From Streptomyces sp. NBC_00775 (GTDB taxonomy: Bacteria > Actinomycetota > Actinomycetes > Streptomycetales > Streptomycetaceae): DNA of 64,000 nt. The stretch spans positions 10,788,001 through 10,852,000 of the forward strand of contig NZ_CP108938.1 in assembly GCF_036347135.1 (NCBI RefSeq), read 5' to 3'. Made by a program: the position numbers and the translations under genes. This document shows positions 27,421 through 35,080 of the stretch, piece after piece. The notes below the pieces were generated by a model, which saw only the letters and a list, made by a program, of their open reading frames with translations, was not told where the DNA came from and made no database searches. Each line of letters opens with the position of its first letter. Position 1 is the first letter of the stretch.

Positions 27421-27624
27421 CAACCCGCCGCGGCAGACCACCGCACGGCGAACCGCTACCGGGATTCATTCGTAGTGCTCCGGCCTTCAGGCCGGGGGTG
27501 AAGCGAATCTGATGGTGGCGACGCGGAGCGTCGCGGACTCTGGTCCGGCGGAGCCGGACGCCGCGTGTACACCACCGTGGCGCGGAGCGCCGCGATGACT
27601 GGTCGCAGCGGAGCCGGGCGATGC

Positions 27625-28032
27625 TCACACGCGCCGGTTCTGATGTTCGATGGACTGCTTGACCACGAAGAGTGGGGCACCGCCGACTGTGCCCGCGAAG
27701 CAGGAACCGGACCAGAGCTTGCTGGCGCGCCAGTAGTGGCGTACCAGGTCGGGGAATTCCTGGCGCAGACGGCGGGAGGAGACGCCCTTGAAGGAGTTGA
27801 CGAGTTTGGTGACGGCGACCTTGGGCGGGAAGTTCACCAGGAGGTGGACGTGGTTGTCTTCGCCGTTGAACTCCACCAGCTCGCACCCGAAGTCCGCGCA
27901 CACCGACCGCATGATCTCCTCCATGCGGGTCAGGTGAGTATGGGTGAACACCTTGTGCCGGAGCTTGGTCACGAAGATCAAGTGGACATGCGTCACGAAA
28001 ACACAGTGCCGGCCAGTTCTGGTCTTCCGCAT
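27625..28032 (-). CDS. tnpA: TnpA (Y1 HUH transposase) with Tyr-to-Ser at the active site
   Basis: The 135-residue open frame starts MRKTRTGRHCVFVTHVHLIF. The HUH motif is intact (HVHLLVNF, His61 and His63). The C-terminal catalytic helix should read QYIxxQ but reads VVKQSIEHQNRRV. The nucleophilic Tyr (about residue 127, codon TCC at 27654-27652) is Ser, while the metal-ligand Gln131 remains. IS200/IS605 chemistry needs this Tyr to form the 5'-phosphotyrosine, so the protein should bind DNA but not transpose it. Confidence 0.85.
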   Translation of the reverse strand: MRKTRTGRHCVFVTHVHLIFVTKLRHKVFTHTHLTRMEEIMRSVCADFGCELVEFNGEDNHVHLLVNFPPKVAVTKLVNSFKGVSSRRLRQEFPDLVRHYWRASKLWSGSCFAGTVGGAPLFVVKQSIEHQNRRV

Positions 28033-28122
28033 CCTGCCGGTAACCCAAGTGTCTAGAGATCTTTAACGGTGTGGGTTACGTGGGGTCGTGACGGTTGGTG
28101 GGGGCCGCGCTATGCCGGAGGG

Positions 28123-29216
28123 ATGAGGTATCCCGATGGGGGTGGGCTGACGGCCGAGGAGCGCGATCGGCGTGAGCAAGTCCGGCTCGCGGCAGCTGAC
28201 TTGATCGATGCGGGGGCCAGTGACCGGGAGGTGGCCCGGCGGTTCAGGGTGACCCGGATGTCGGCGAACCGCTGGCGCCGGGCTCTGGCTTCGGGCGGCC
28301 GCCAGGCGCTGGTCTCCAAGGGTCCCGGTGGCGCCCGCTGCAAGCTCGATGCCGGCCAACTACGTGCCCTGGAGGCGATGTTGGAGGCCGGGCCGGCCGC
28401 GTGCGGATGGAGTGACCAGTGCTGGACGCCGGCCCGCATCGGCGAGGTCGTGCGCCGCCGGTTCGGCGTCGAGTACACCCTGGCCGGGCTGGATCTGCTG
28501 CTGCACCGCATCGGCTGGAGCGTGCAGGTCCCGGCCCGGAAGGCCAGCGAGCGCAACGAGGCGCAGATCGCCGCCTGGAAGGACGAGCAGTGGCCCGTCA
28601 TAAAAAGAGGGCGGCGGACCTGGGCGCCTGGCTCTGCTTTGAGGACGAGGCAGGTCAGGGCCTGAGGCCGCCCAAGGGCCGCACCTGGGGCCGCCGGGCC
28701 TGCACCCCGGTCGTGAAGGTCACCGCCGCGGGCACCAAACGGGTCTCCATGGCGGCGCTGATCTGCACGAAGGCCGGCCGCAGGCCACGGCTCATCTACC
28801 GCATCCACCTGGACCGCGGCCCCGCCAAAGGCCGGCGCAAGGGCTTCACCGAGACCGACTACGCCCGCCTGCTCGATGCCGCACACCAGCAGCTCGGCGG
28901 TCCCATTGTCTTGGTCTGGGACAATTTGAACACACACGTCAGCCGCACCATGCACGGTCTGATCGCCGCCCGATTATGGCTGACCGTCTACCAGCTGCCC
29001 CCGTACGCTCCCGAGTTCAACCCGGTCGAGGGCGTGTGGTCGCACCTGAAGAGATCACTGGCCAACCTCACCAAACACAGCCTCGATCAACTCACCACGT
29101 TGGTGAAGACGCGGCTGAAACGGATGCAGTACCGACCCCACCTCATCGAAGGGCTCATCGCCAAAACCGGACTCGACCTCCAACCACCGCAGCCTCAGCC
29201 GTTAAAGATCTTCTAG
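28123..29216 (+). CDS. IS630 transposase, two frames joined by -1 frameshift
   Basis: Frame 1 (28123-28665) gives the HTH part ([38 protein letters not shown]). The catalytic part continues in the -1 frame to 29216. The motifs are [10 protein letters not shown] (Asp), [13 protein letters not shown] (Asp) and [15 protein letters not shown] (Glu). The switch lies at a slippery run ATAAAAAGAG (28602-28607), the type used by IS630 elements for programmed -1 frameshifting. The final stop TAG is formed at the internal right end. Probably functional. Confidence 0.8.
28602..28607 (+). promoter_or_regulatory. Candidate -1 ribosomal frameshift site
   Basis: A5G in the context GTCATAAAAAGAGGGCGG. The zero frame reads V-I-K-R and the -1 frame reads H-K-K-R-A-A-D, which restores the transposase sequence. 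The shift is required to make a full DDE protein. Confidence 0.65.
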
Positions 29217-29641
29217 AGGGCGCCAGGCGGCAGCAGGCGTGGGGCGCGGATGCCGAGGATGCCGAAGACCTCATCCTTCGCCAGGCTGCGCAGTTCCGCC
29301 AGGAAGGCGGGGTCCACGTGGCCCTCCCTGGCCCAGATTCCGGCGAGGGACTCGGCGCAGCTCTGGGCCAAGTCGCTGCGGAAGTCCCCCGCCCGGATGG
29401 CCCGGATCAGGGCCGCCTCGACGAACGGACCGGAGAGGAACTCCAGAGCCGACGCCGCGTCGTCTTGCTCGTCCTCGCGCGCCGTGGGGTCTTCGATGAG
29501 GCGTACGAGCAGAACCGCGCGCTCTTCGTCCGGGATCTCCGGATCGCTCCATACCGGGCCCGGCGACGAGACCGCCGCCGCGTCCTCATTCACGCTGCGG
29601 GGCCGCTCCTTCCTGAACAGCCTGTCCAGCCAAGTCCTCAT
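29213..29641 (-). CDS. Putative immunity protein, helical repeat type
   Basis: The 142-residue acidic protein (MRTWLDRLFRKERPRSVNED ... VDPAFLAELRSLAKDEVFGI) is entirely helical by composition, with HEAT-like pairs (ALEFLSGPFVEAALIRAIRA). Its ATG follows the stop of the toxin-tail frame directly (TAG-ATG), the usual toxin-immunity arrangement. The stop codon TAG lies in the CTAG next to the IS630 internal end, so a few C-terminal residues may have been lost. Confidence 0.5.
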   Translation of the reverse strand: MRTWLDRLFRKERPRSVNEDAAAVSSPGPVWSDPEIPDEERAVLLVRLIEDPTAREDEQDDAASALEFLSGPFVEAALIRAIRAGDFRSDLAQSCAESLAGIWAREGHVDPAFLAELRSLAKDEVFGILGIRAPRLLPPGAL

Positions 29642-29972
29642 CTACGACAGATCCTCGATCCCGTCCACGATGCCGATGCCGACCACGCCACCGACGACAC
29701 CTCCCAAGATCCCGCCGACCGCGGGTCCGACAGTCCGGAGGTCTGCCCCGAACCCGGAACCGCAACCCGCGCCCGCGAGGCCGCCCGCCGTGCTGACACC
29801 GTCGTGGAGGCCGCCTGGATCCGCTCGGTGCGGACACCACATCGTAGACGTGCAAGGCGACGGTCGCAGCGATCAGCAGCATGCCGCCGATCTTGGCGGT
29901 CGACTTCCCCAGAGCGATGGCTCCGCGCGGCATCCACAGCCCTTCCAAGGGGATGTGCTCCTTCGTAATCCC
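29642..29972 (-). pseudogene. C-terminal tail of a polymorphic-toxin-like protein, frameshifted
   Basis: From the right IS630 end inward, one frame gives GKSTAKIGGMLLIAATVALH then VYDVVS. After a frame change near 29800-29830 the other gives GGLAGAGCGSGFGADLRTVG then PAVGGILGGVVGGVVGIGIV and IEDLS. Glycine-zipper hydrophobic segments of this kind (KI-G---VALDVYDV, GGLAGA, GGIVGG) end many actinobacterial Rhs/WXG-type toxins. It is cut at its 5' side by the IS630 end. Confidence 0.5.
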
Positions 29973-30001
29973 AGCCGTTAAAAATCTCTAGCGTGGCTGT
30001 C

Positions 30002-31225
30002 ATGCAGCTTCGGTACGGCTTTCGCCTGTACTCGGATTCCGGCCAACGCGCCGCGCTGGCAAGGGCGTTCGGGTGCGCCCGCGTCGTGTTCAACGACGCC
30101 GTGCGCGCCCGCGAACACGCCCGCACAGCGGGCGAGGCCTTCCCGGCGGCCGGTGTGCTGTCGAAGAGGCTGGTCACCGAGGCGAAACGGACCGAGGCCC
30201 GCTCCTGGCTGGGCGAGGTCTCCGCCGTCGTGCTCCAGCAGGCGCTGCGCGACGCGGAGGCCGCCTACAAGAACTTCTTCGCCTCCCTCAAGGGCCAGCG
30301 GCAGGGCGCGAAGATGGGTGCGCCCCGCTTCAAGTCCCGCAAGGACAACCGGCAGTCGATCCGCTTCACGGCCAACGCCCGCTGGTCGATCACCGATTCC
30401 GGGCAGCTGAACCTGCCCAAGGTCGGGGCGGTGAAGGTGAAGTGGTCACGGACTCTGCCCACCCAGCCCTCCTCGGTCACCGTGATCAAGGACGCGGCCG
30501 GACGGTACTTCGCCCCGTTCGTCATCGACACCGACCCGGCCGCCGACGCCGCCCGGATGCCCGAGTCCGACCAGGCCATCGGCATCGACCTGGGGCTCAC
30601 CCACTTCGCGGTCCTGTCCGACGGCACGAAGATCGACTCCCCGCGGTTCCTGCGCCGCGCGGAGAAGAAGCTCAAAAGAGCGCAGCGGGAGTTGTCCCGC
30701 AAGCAGAAAGGCAGCAAGAACCGCGAGAAGGCCCGCCTCAAGGTCGCCCGCGCCCACGCGAAGGTGACCGACGCGCGCAAAGAATTCCACCACCAGCTCT
30801 CCACCCAGCTGATCCGCGACAACCAAGCGATCGGTGTGGAAGACCTGGCGGTCAAAGGACTCGCGCGCACCAGACTGGCCAAGAGTGTGCACGATGCGGG
30901 CTGGGCGCAGTTCGTGGCCATGCTGGATTACAAAGCGGTCAGGTACGGCCGGACCCTGGTCAAGATCGGCCGGTTCGAGCCCACCAGCCAGGTCTGCTCG
31001 GAGTGCGGGGTCAAGGACGGCCCCAAGCCCCTGCACATCGGGTCATGGACCTGTGCCGCGTGCGGTGCGGTCCATGACCGGGACCACAACGCCGCGAAGA
31101 ACGTGAAAACGGCCGCCGGACTGGCGGTTGCAGCCTGTGGAGCGCAGGTAAGACCAGGACTCGTCCTGGCACAGCGCGAAGAAACAGGAAGCCACGGATT
31201 CTCTCCCGAACCCCGTGCCGCGTAG
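30002..31225 (+). CDS. tnpB: TnpB, RNA-guided endonuclease, copy 2
   Basis: The 407-residue protein is closely similar to copy 1 (MQLRYGFRLYSDSGQRAALA). All three RuvC acids are kept (IGIDLGLTHF, GVEDLAVKGL, DRDHNAAKN) with zinc-ribbon cysteines (VCSEC, TCAAC). It lacks a small DPHADPHT-type insertion found in copy 1. The native promoter region is displaced by the IS630 unit, which ends only 13 nt before the ATG; transcription may start from IS630 sequence or not at all. Confidence 0.9.
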   Translation: MQLRYGFRLYSDSGQRAALARAFGCARVVFNDAVRAREHARTAGEAFPAAGVLSKRLVTEAKRTEARSWLGEVSAVVLQQALRDAEAAYKNFFASLKGQRQGAKMGAPRFKSRKDNRQSIRFTANARWSITDSGQLNLPKVGAVKVKWSRTLPTQPSSVTVIKDAAGRYFAPFVIDTDPAADAARMPESDQAIGIDLGLTHFAVLSDGTKIDSPRFLRRAEKKLKRAQRELSRKQKGSKNREKARLKVARAHAKVTDARKEFHHQLSTQLIRDNQAIGVEDLAVKGLARTRLAKSVHDAGWAQFVAMLDYKAVRYGRTLVKIGRFEPTSQVCSECGVKDGPKPLHIGSWTCAACGAVHDRDHNAAKNVKTAAGLAVAACGAQVRPGLVLAQREETGSHGFSPEPRAA

Positions 31226-31285
31226 CGGCACAGCAACGGACGAGAAGGCCAGAATCCTCGGGCTTCAGCCCGAGGAGCAAGTCAA
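31140..31285 (+). ncRNA. Predicted omega/reRNA of TnpB copy 2
   Basis: The segment is the equivalent of the copy 1 region: the tnpB 3' end plus right end, with the CTCGGGC hairpin, ending AAGTCAA. The guide would begin CACTCCACCTGGCCGC in the flanking convergent gene. The 5' end is unknown. Confidence 0.45.
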
Positions 31286-31959
31286 CACTCCACCTGGCCG
31301 CTCAACTCCGCCCAGGTATAGCTGTCCATACTGTCGTGAGGGCCGATCCTGGAGAGTTCCGAGCCATCGCACCCCACAGCGACGATGAGCGGTCGTATCC
31401 CCCCGCGGCCCGTGGATGGGGACTTCCAGACCACGACGAGCCTGCCTTGCCTGGGCACCTCGATCCGTCGGTCGCCGAGGAGGAGATGATCCACCTCGGC
31501 CGCCACCCGGAGTTCGCTGGACCCGACCCATGAGCCCATCCCGCTGGAGTCCGGATGACGATGCCGCAGGCGATCAGCATGACTCAGGCAACCTGCGCCT
31601 CCGCCGAGCTCGATCATGCCGACCTGCCCCGGCTGGCCCACCGCCAGCCTCTCGGCTGGCAGATCACCACCCAACGCACTCCCACGACCTGGGCACTGCC
31701 ACTTCTCCCCGCAGCGCTCGATCAATGCGGTATGCGTCTCTTCTCCCGCGGATCCGGGACGCCAGACGAGCCAGACTGCGCCGACGCCTGCATCCAGGTC
31801 GATGTCCCCCGACACCAGGGTCAGCCACCGGCGAGGCAACCAACCGGGCTGCGACACCGTGCCGTTGATCACGCGCCGGACCACTCTCGGCAGAATGATC
31901 TCCATCCAACGGTCGATCTGGCGCATGCGACGCAACTCGGCACGAGTGGACATGTACAC
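31282..31959 (-). CDS. Hypothetical protein with IS-altered C-terminus
   Basis: The 225-residue protein starts MYMSTRAELRRMRQIDRWME and contains PRRWLTLVSGDIDLDAGVGA. Family not recognised. The IS200/IS605 right end supplies its stop. Joining the flanks across the element gives ...GQVEW and TAG, whereas now it reads ...GQVEC and TGA. Only the last residue changes, so function may be unaffected. Confidence 0.55.
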   Translation of the reverse strand: MYMSTRAELRRMRQIDRWMEIILPRVVRRVINGTVSQPGWLPRRWLTLVSGDIDLDAGVGAVWLVWRPGSAGEETHTALIERCGEKWQCPGRGSALGGDLPAERLAVGQPGQVGMIELGGGAGCLSHADRLRHRHPDSSGMGSWVGSSELRVAAEVDHLLLGDRRIEVPRQGRLVVVWKSPSTGRGGIRPLIVAVGCDGSELSRIGPHDSMDSYTWAELSGQVEC

Positions 31960-32000
31960 ACGGTACCCAGCGGCGAAGCCCGTGACGACGGATCACAGCC

Positions 32001-32329
32001 TTGGATCACACTCGTTCAGGTGAAGTGCAGATAAGCACTGGCTCCCTGCGCGCCACCCTGGCCGCCTCCAAACCCGGCGGGCACCTCGTGGAACTCGGAA
32101 CAGGAGTCGGCGCAGGCGCGGCTTGGCTCCTGCACGGCATGCACCCGGACGCCCGCCTCATCAGCATCGAGGCCGACGAAGCCGTCCAGGCCATCGCCAC
32201 CAAACGTCTCGCCGCCGACCCCGGCGTCACCTTCGAGACAACCGACGAAGACCAGTGGCTGGACACCTACGAAGGCCCAGGCCTCGCGCTCGCCTACGTC
32301 GACTGCCGCCCGGGCAAGTTCCACCTTGC
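32001..32329 (+). pseudogene. O-methyltransferase-like protein, truncated by IS
   Basis: LAASKPGGHLVELGTGVGAG, ISIEADEAVQAIATKRLA and LALAYVDCRPGKFHL are the SAM-binding blocks of a class I O-methyltransferase. The frame then runs into IS end sequence (AFGQGARSF), so the C-terminal half is missing. The N-terminal boundary is uncertain; the TTG at 32001 is only a frame limit. Confidence 0.65.
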
Positions 32330-32352
32330 TTTCGGGCAGGGTGCCCGGTCCT

Positions 32353-32562
32353 TCAGGGCCGGGGTGAATGCCCGCTCCCGCGTAGCGGGGCAGGGGAAGC
32401 CGGATCGCCGCCGGGGCGATCCGGCGTTCCGGGAGAGATGACGCTGAGGCCGGCCTCGAGCAGGTGCAGCATCTCGGAGTTGAGGGACCGCCGGTCGGTG
32501 TCTGCCTGGTCGGTCAGCCGTTGGTGGAGTTCTTCGGGGAGACGGAGCGTGAACTTGACCAT
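32353..32562 (-). CDS. Ribbon-helix-helix (Arc-type) DNA-binding protein
   Basis: The 69-residue protein starts MVKFTLRLPEELHQRLTDQA and continues RRSLNSEMLHLLEAGL. The beta strand KFTLRLP and the two helices match Arc/MetJ-fold repressors. It is divergent from tnpB with only 28 nt between start codons and probably represses both. The basic, proline-rich tail is likely read into the IS left end. Confidence 0.75.
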   Translation of the reverse strand: MVKFTLRLPEELHQRLTDQADTDRRSLNSEMLHLLEAGLSVISPGTPDRPGGDPASPAPLRGSGHSPRP

Positions 32563-32593
32563 GCCGTCATTCTGCCGCCATTATGACGGCATG
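32560..32593. promoter_or_regulatory. Symmetrical operator covering both start codons
   Basis: CATGCCGTCAT (32560-32570) and ATGACGGCATG (32583-32593) are perfect 11-bp inverted repeats 12 nt apart. Each arm contains a start codon: the RHH gene's ATG (complement of CAT at 32560-32562) and tnpB's ATG at 32591-32593. The arrangement suggests cooperative RHH dimer binding and possibly leaderless transcripts. Confidence 0.65.
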
Positions 32594-33879
32594 TCACGTT
32601 TCCGGATGTACCCGACGGGCGAGCAGGCGGGCATCATGCTCGATCACCGCGCGCACGCCCGGTACGTGTGGAACCTCGCCGTGGAGCAGCATTCGCACTG
32701 GTACCGGGGCCGCAGGGCCGCGCCCGGCTTCGCGGAGCAGTGCCGCCAGCTCACCGAGGCCCGGCGTGACAACGAATGGCTGCGTGCGGGTAATGCTGAT
32801 GTGCAGCAGCAGGCCCTGAAGGACTTCGCCCAGGCCAAGAACGCCCGCTTCACCTCCGGCTTCGGTGAGCCGACGTGGCGCAGGAAGTACGTGCACGAGG
32901 GATTCCGGGTCATCGGCACCGACCGGGTTGGGGAGTTCGAGGTGGACGGGTCGCCGAAGCTGAACCCGAAGACGGGCAAGCAGGTCATGGGCCGCTCGGT
33001 AGTCGTGCAGAAGCTGAACCGGCGGTGGGCTCAGGTCAGGGTGCCCGGCTGTGGGTGGGTGCGCTTCAGGCTCACCCGCGCCGGGCTGCCGAAGGCGAAG
33101 ACGTTCCGCGTCACCTTCCGAGGCGGTCAGTGGCACATTGCGTTCGCCGTCATCCCCGAGCCGATCGATGCCCCGGGCGCAGGCGAGATCATCGGTATCG
33201 ACCGGGGCGTGAAGATCACTGCCGCTCTGTCGGACGGGCGGAAGCTGAACTGCCCGCAGCTCACGGTCAAGGAGCGGGCCCGGATCCGCAAGCACGAGCG
33301 GCGGGCAGCTCGCGCGCCGAAGGGCAGCGAGCGGAAACGGCCGAGTACGTCAAGGTTGCCAAGCTCAAGGCACGCGAAGCTGACCGGCGCAAGGACTGGT
33401 GCGAGAAGACCAGCACCATGCTCGCCCGCACCTATGACCTGGTGCGCTTCGAGAAGCTGAACATCAAGAACATGACCGCCTCCGCGAAGGGGACGGTCGA
33501 GAAGCCCGGCAAGAACGTCAGGCAGAAGGCCGGGCTGAACCGGGCGATCCTCGCCCAGGGCTGGGGCCTGCTCCGGCAACGCACGGAGCACAAAGCCCCT
33601 GGCCGGGTCGAGGACGTACCCGCCCCCTATACGAGTCTGCGGTGCAGCGCCTGCGGATGGATCGAGAAGAACTCGCGCAAGAGCCAAGCCGAGTTCGTCT
33701 GCGTGTCCTGCGGGTTCACCTGCAACGCGGACACCAACGCAGCAGTCAACGTCGCGGCAGGACAGGGCGGGATTCCCCGCCCCCGGCGCTCAGCCGGTGC
33801 CGGAGGGATGACAGCGGCCACCAGCCGTTCGAGCGTCCGTGAACCTCAACCCGCCTGGGTTGGAATCCCCCTCTTTTAA
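32591..33879 (+). pseudogene. tnpB: TnpB of a different subgroup, one frameshift
   Basis: It starts MSRFRMYPTGEQAGIMLDHR. The RuvC-I acid lies in IIGIDRGVKITAAL. The frame breaks near 33340 (KGSERKR then, in another frame, AEYVKVAKLKAREADRRKDW). The second part has RFEKLNIKNM, a zinc ribbon (RCSACGW, CVSCGF) and NADTNAAVNVA. One indel separates it from a complete protein of about 420 residues. It is clearly divergent from copies 1 and 2. Confidence 0.8.
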
Positions 33880-34036
33880 GAGGGGGAGGATGTCAAAGAT
33901 CCGCGATTGTGAGCCGCAGGCGTCGGTCTGGCCGCCTCCACGGCCAGCACCCGCACGGACAAGCCGCTGCTGACGTTCAAGCAGATCGCCGTGGTGGTCG
34001 CGTGGATGTAGGGGTGAAGCGGCCGGACGGCGCCGA

Positions 34037-34942
34037 CTACGACGCTCCGCACAGGGCCAGCGCGGTTCGCGCCAGCCCGCGCAGCCAGGCGTGGGCGTGG
34101 TCGGTGTCGTAGCGCTGATGCCACGACAGGTATATCGGTGCCGACGGCAGTTCGAGCGGGAGGGGGAGCACGACCAGGCCGAGGTCGGCGACCGCGGACC
34201 GCGTGGTGGCTTCGGGGACGCTGATCAGGAGATCGGAGCCGCGCGCGAACTCCAACGCGGCCGCTTCCGTGGGCGCGGTCGCCACCACGCGGCGGGTGAG
34301 GCCGAGCCGCGCGAGGGCGTCGTCGAGGGCATTGCTGAGGTTTCCACGTCGCGAGACGGTGACGTGCTCAGCGGCGGCGTACCGCTTTGCGGTGACGGTC
34401 CTGACGCGGGTGAGGGGGTGCCCCTGCCTCACGACGATGACGAGGCGGGTCTCGCCCACGTTCTCGGCACGGATGTCCGGTGCGCTCGGGCGGTTGGCGT
34501 TCGCCTCCAGGTCGACCTCGCCGCGCCGCAACTCGGGGGTGTCGATGCTCGATTCGGCGACGAAGCGCAAGCGCACGCCCGGGGCCTGTTCGCGGACAGC
34601 CGCGAGCAGTGCGGGGCCGCTCAAGGCGACCAGGGAATCGTGCCAGCGGAGTGTGAACGTGCGCTCCAGCGTTGCCAGATCGAGTTCACGGCTCGGTGCC
34701 AGCACCCCGTGGACCTGGTGCAGCAGCTCGTGCACCTGTTCCCGGACGGCGATCGCATACGGCGTCGGGGTCATCGTGCGGCCGGTGCGCACCAGGATCT
34801 GATCTCCGGTGGTGCGCCGGATTCGGCCCAGACTCCGGCTCATCGCGGGGGCGGTGACGTGCAGGCGCGCGGCGGCCCCGGCCACACTCCCCTCCTCAAG
34901 GAGTGCGTCGAGCGCGGTGAGCAGGTTCAAATCCAATTGCAT
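34037..34942 (-). CDS. LysR-family transcriptional regulator
   Basis: The 301-residue protein has an N-terminal HTH (MQLDLNLLTALDALLEEGSV, AARLHVTAPAMSRSLGRIRR) and a periplasmic-binding-like effector domain. It is divergent from the IMPase-like gene at 35081, across about 140 nt that should hold a LysR box. The start at 34942 replaces a longer frame because LysR proteins begin just before the first helix. Likely effector unknown. Confidence 0.9.
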   Translation of the reverse strand: MQLDLNLLTALDALLEEGSVAGAAARLHVTAPAMSRSLGRIRRTTGDQILVRTGRTMTPTPYAIAVREQVHELLHQVHGVLAPSRELDLATLERTFTLRWHDSLVALSGPALLAAVREQAPGVRLRFVAESSIDTPELRRGEVDLEANANRPSAPDIRAENVGETRLVIVVRQGHPLTRVRTVTAKRYAAAEHVTVSRRGNLSNALDDALARLGLTRRVVATAPTEAAALEFARGSDLLISVPEATTRSAVADLGLVVLPLPLELPSAPIYLSWHQRYDTDHAHAWLRGLARTALALCGAS

Positions 34943-35080
34943 GTGAGTAATCCTAGCCGTGCTTGACATGCATTTGAAGTTAATGACGGGGCTCTATACC
35001 TTCGAGAGCAGAGCGCAAGACGGAACGCACAGCTCGATCCGACCGGCCTCAACACCCCTTCCTCACACGGGAGTACCGCC

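Larger units (their letters stand above)
28056..29988 (+). mobile_element. IS630-type transposon carrying a toxin-tail/immunity cassette
   Basis: The unit is flanked by TA (28054-28055 and 29989-29990), the expected IS630 target duplication. The left end GAGATCTTTAACGG pairs with the right end CCGTTAAAAATCTC (one mismatch). A third copy of the right end, CCGTTAAAGATCTT, lies internally at 29199-29212 next to another CTAG. The transposase occupies the left 1.16 kb; about 770 bp between the two right ends carry minus-strand genes. Removing the unit restores copy 1's sequence GTGTCTAGCGTG. Confidence 0.8.
27460..31285 (+). mobile_element. IS200/IS605-type element, copy 2, split by IS630
   Basis: The left end CGGGATTCATTCG follows CTAC, as in copy 1, and the right end is GAGGAGCAAGTCAA. 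The element has tnpA (minus) and tnpB (plus), highly similar to copy 1. It is interrupted at a TA in GTGTCTAGCGTG between the two genes by a 1.93-kb IS630-type unit (28056-29988). Its insertion replaced the end of the convergent gene at 31282. Confidence 0.85.
32330..33895 (+). mobile_element. TnpB element, copy 3 (RHH plus TnpB, no TnpA)
   Basis: The left end shows a hairpin (GGtCCTtcAGGgCC, near 32350) before GGGGTGAATGCCCGC. The right end has CCCCCTCTTttAAGAGGGGG and ends near GATGTCAAA, comparable with GTCAA in copies 1 and 2. There is no tnpA, so mobility would need help in trans. It truncates a methyltransferase gene. Exact boundaries are uncertain by about 10 nt. Confidence 0.65.

Noticed and set aside
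32330..32441. C-terminal extension of the methyltransferase (to 32441)
   Set aside because: Residues after HLAFGQG are translated from the IS left end (hairpin and Arg-rich sequence), not from the methyltransferase.
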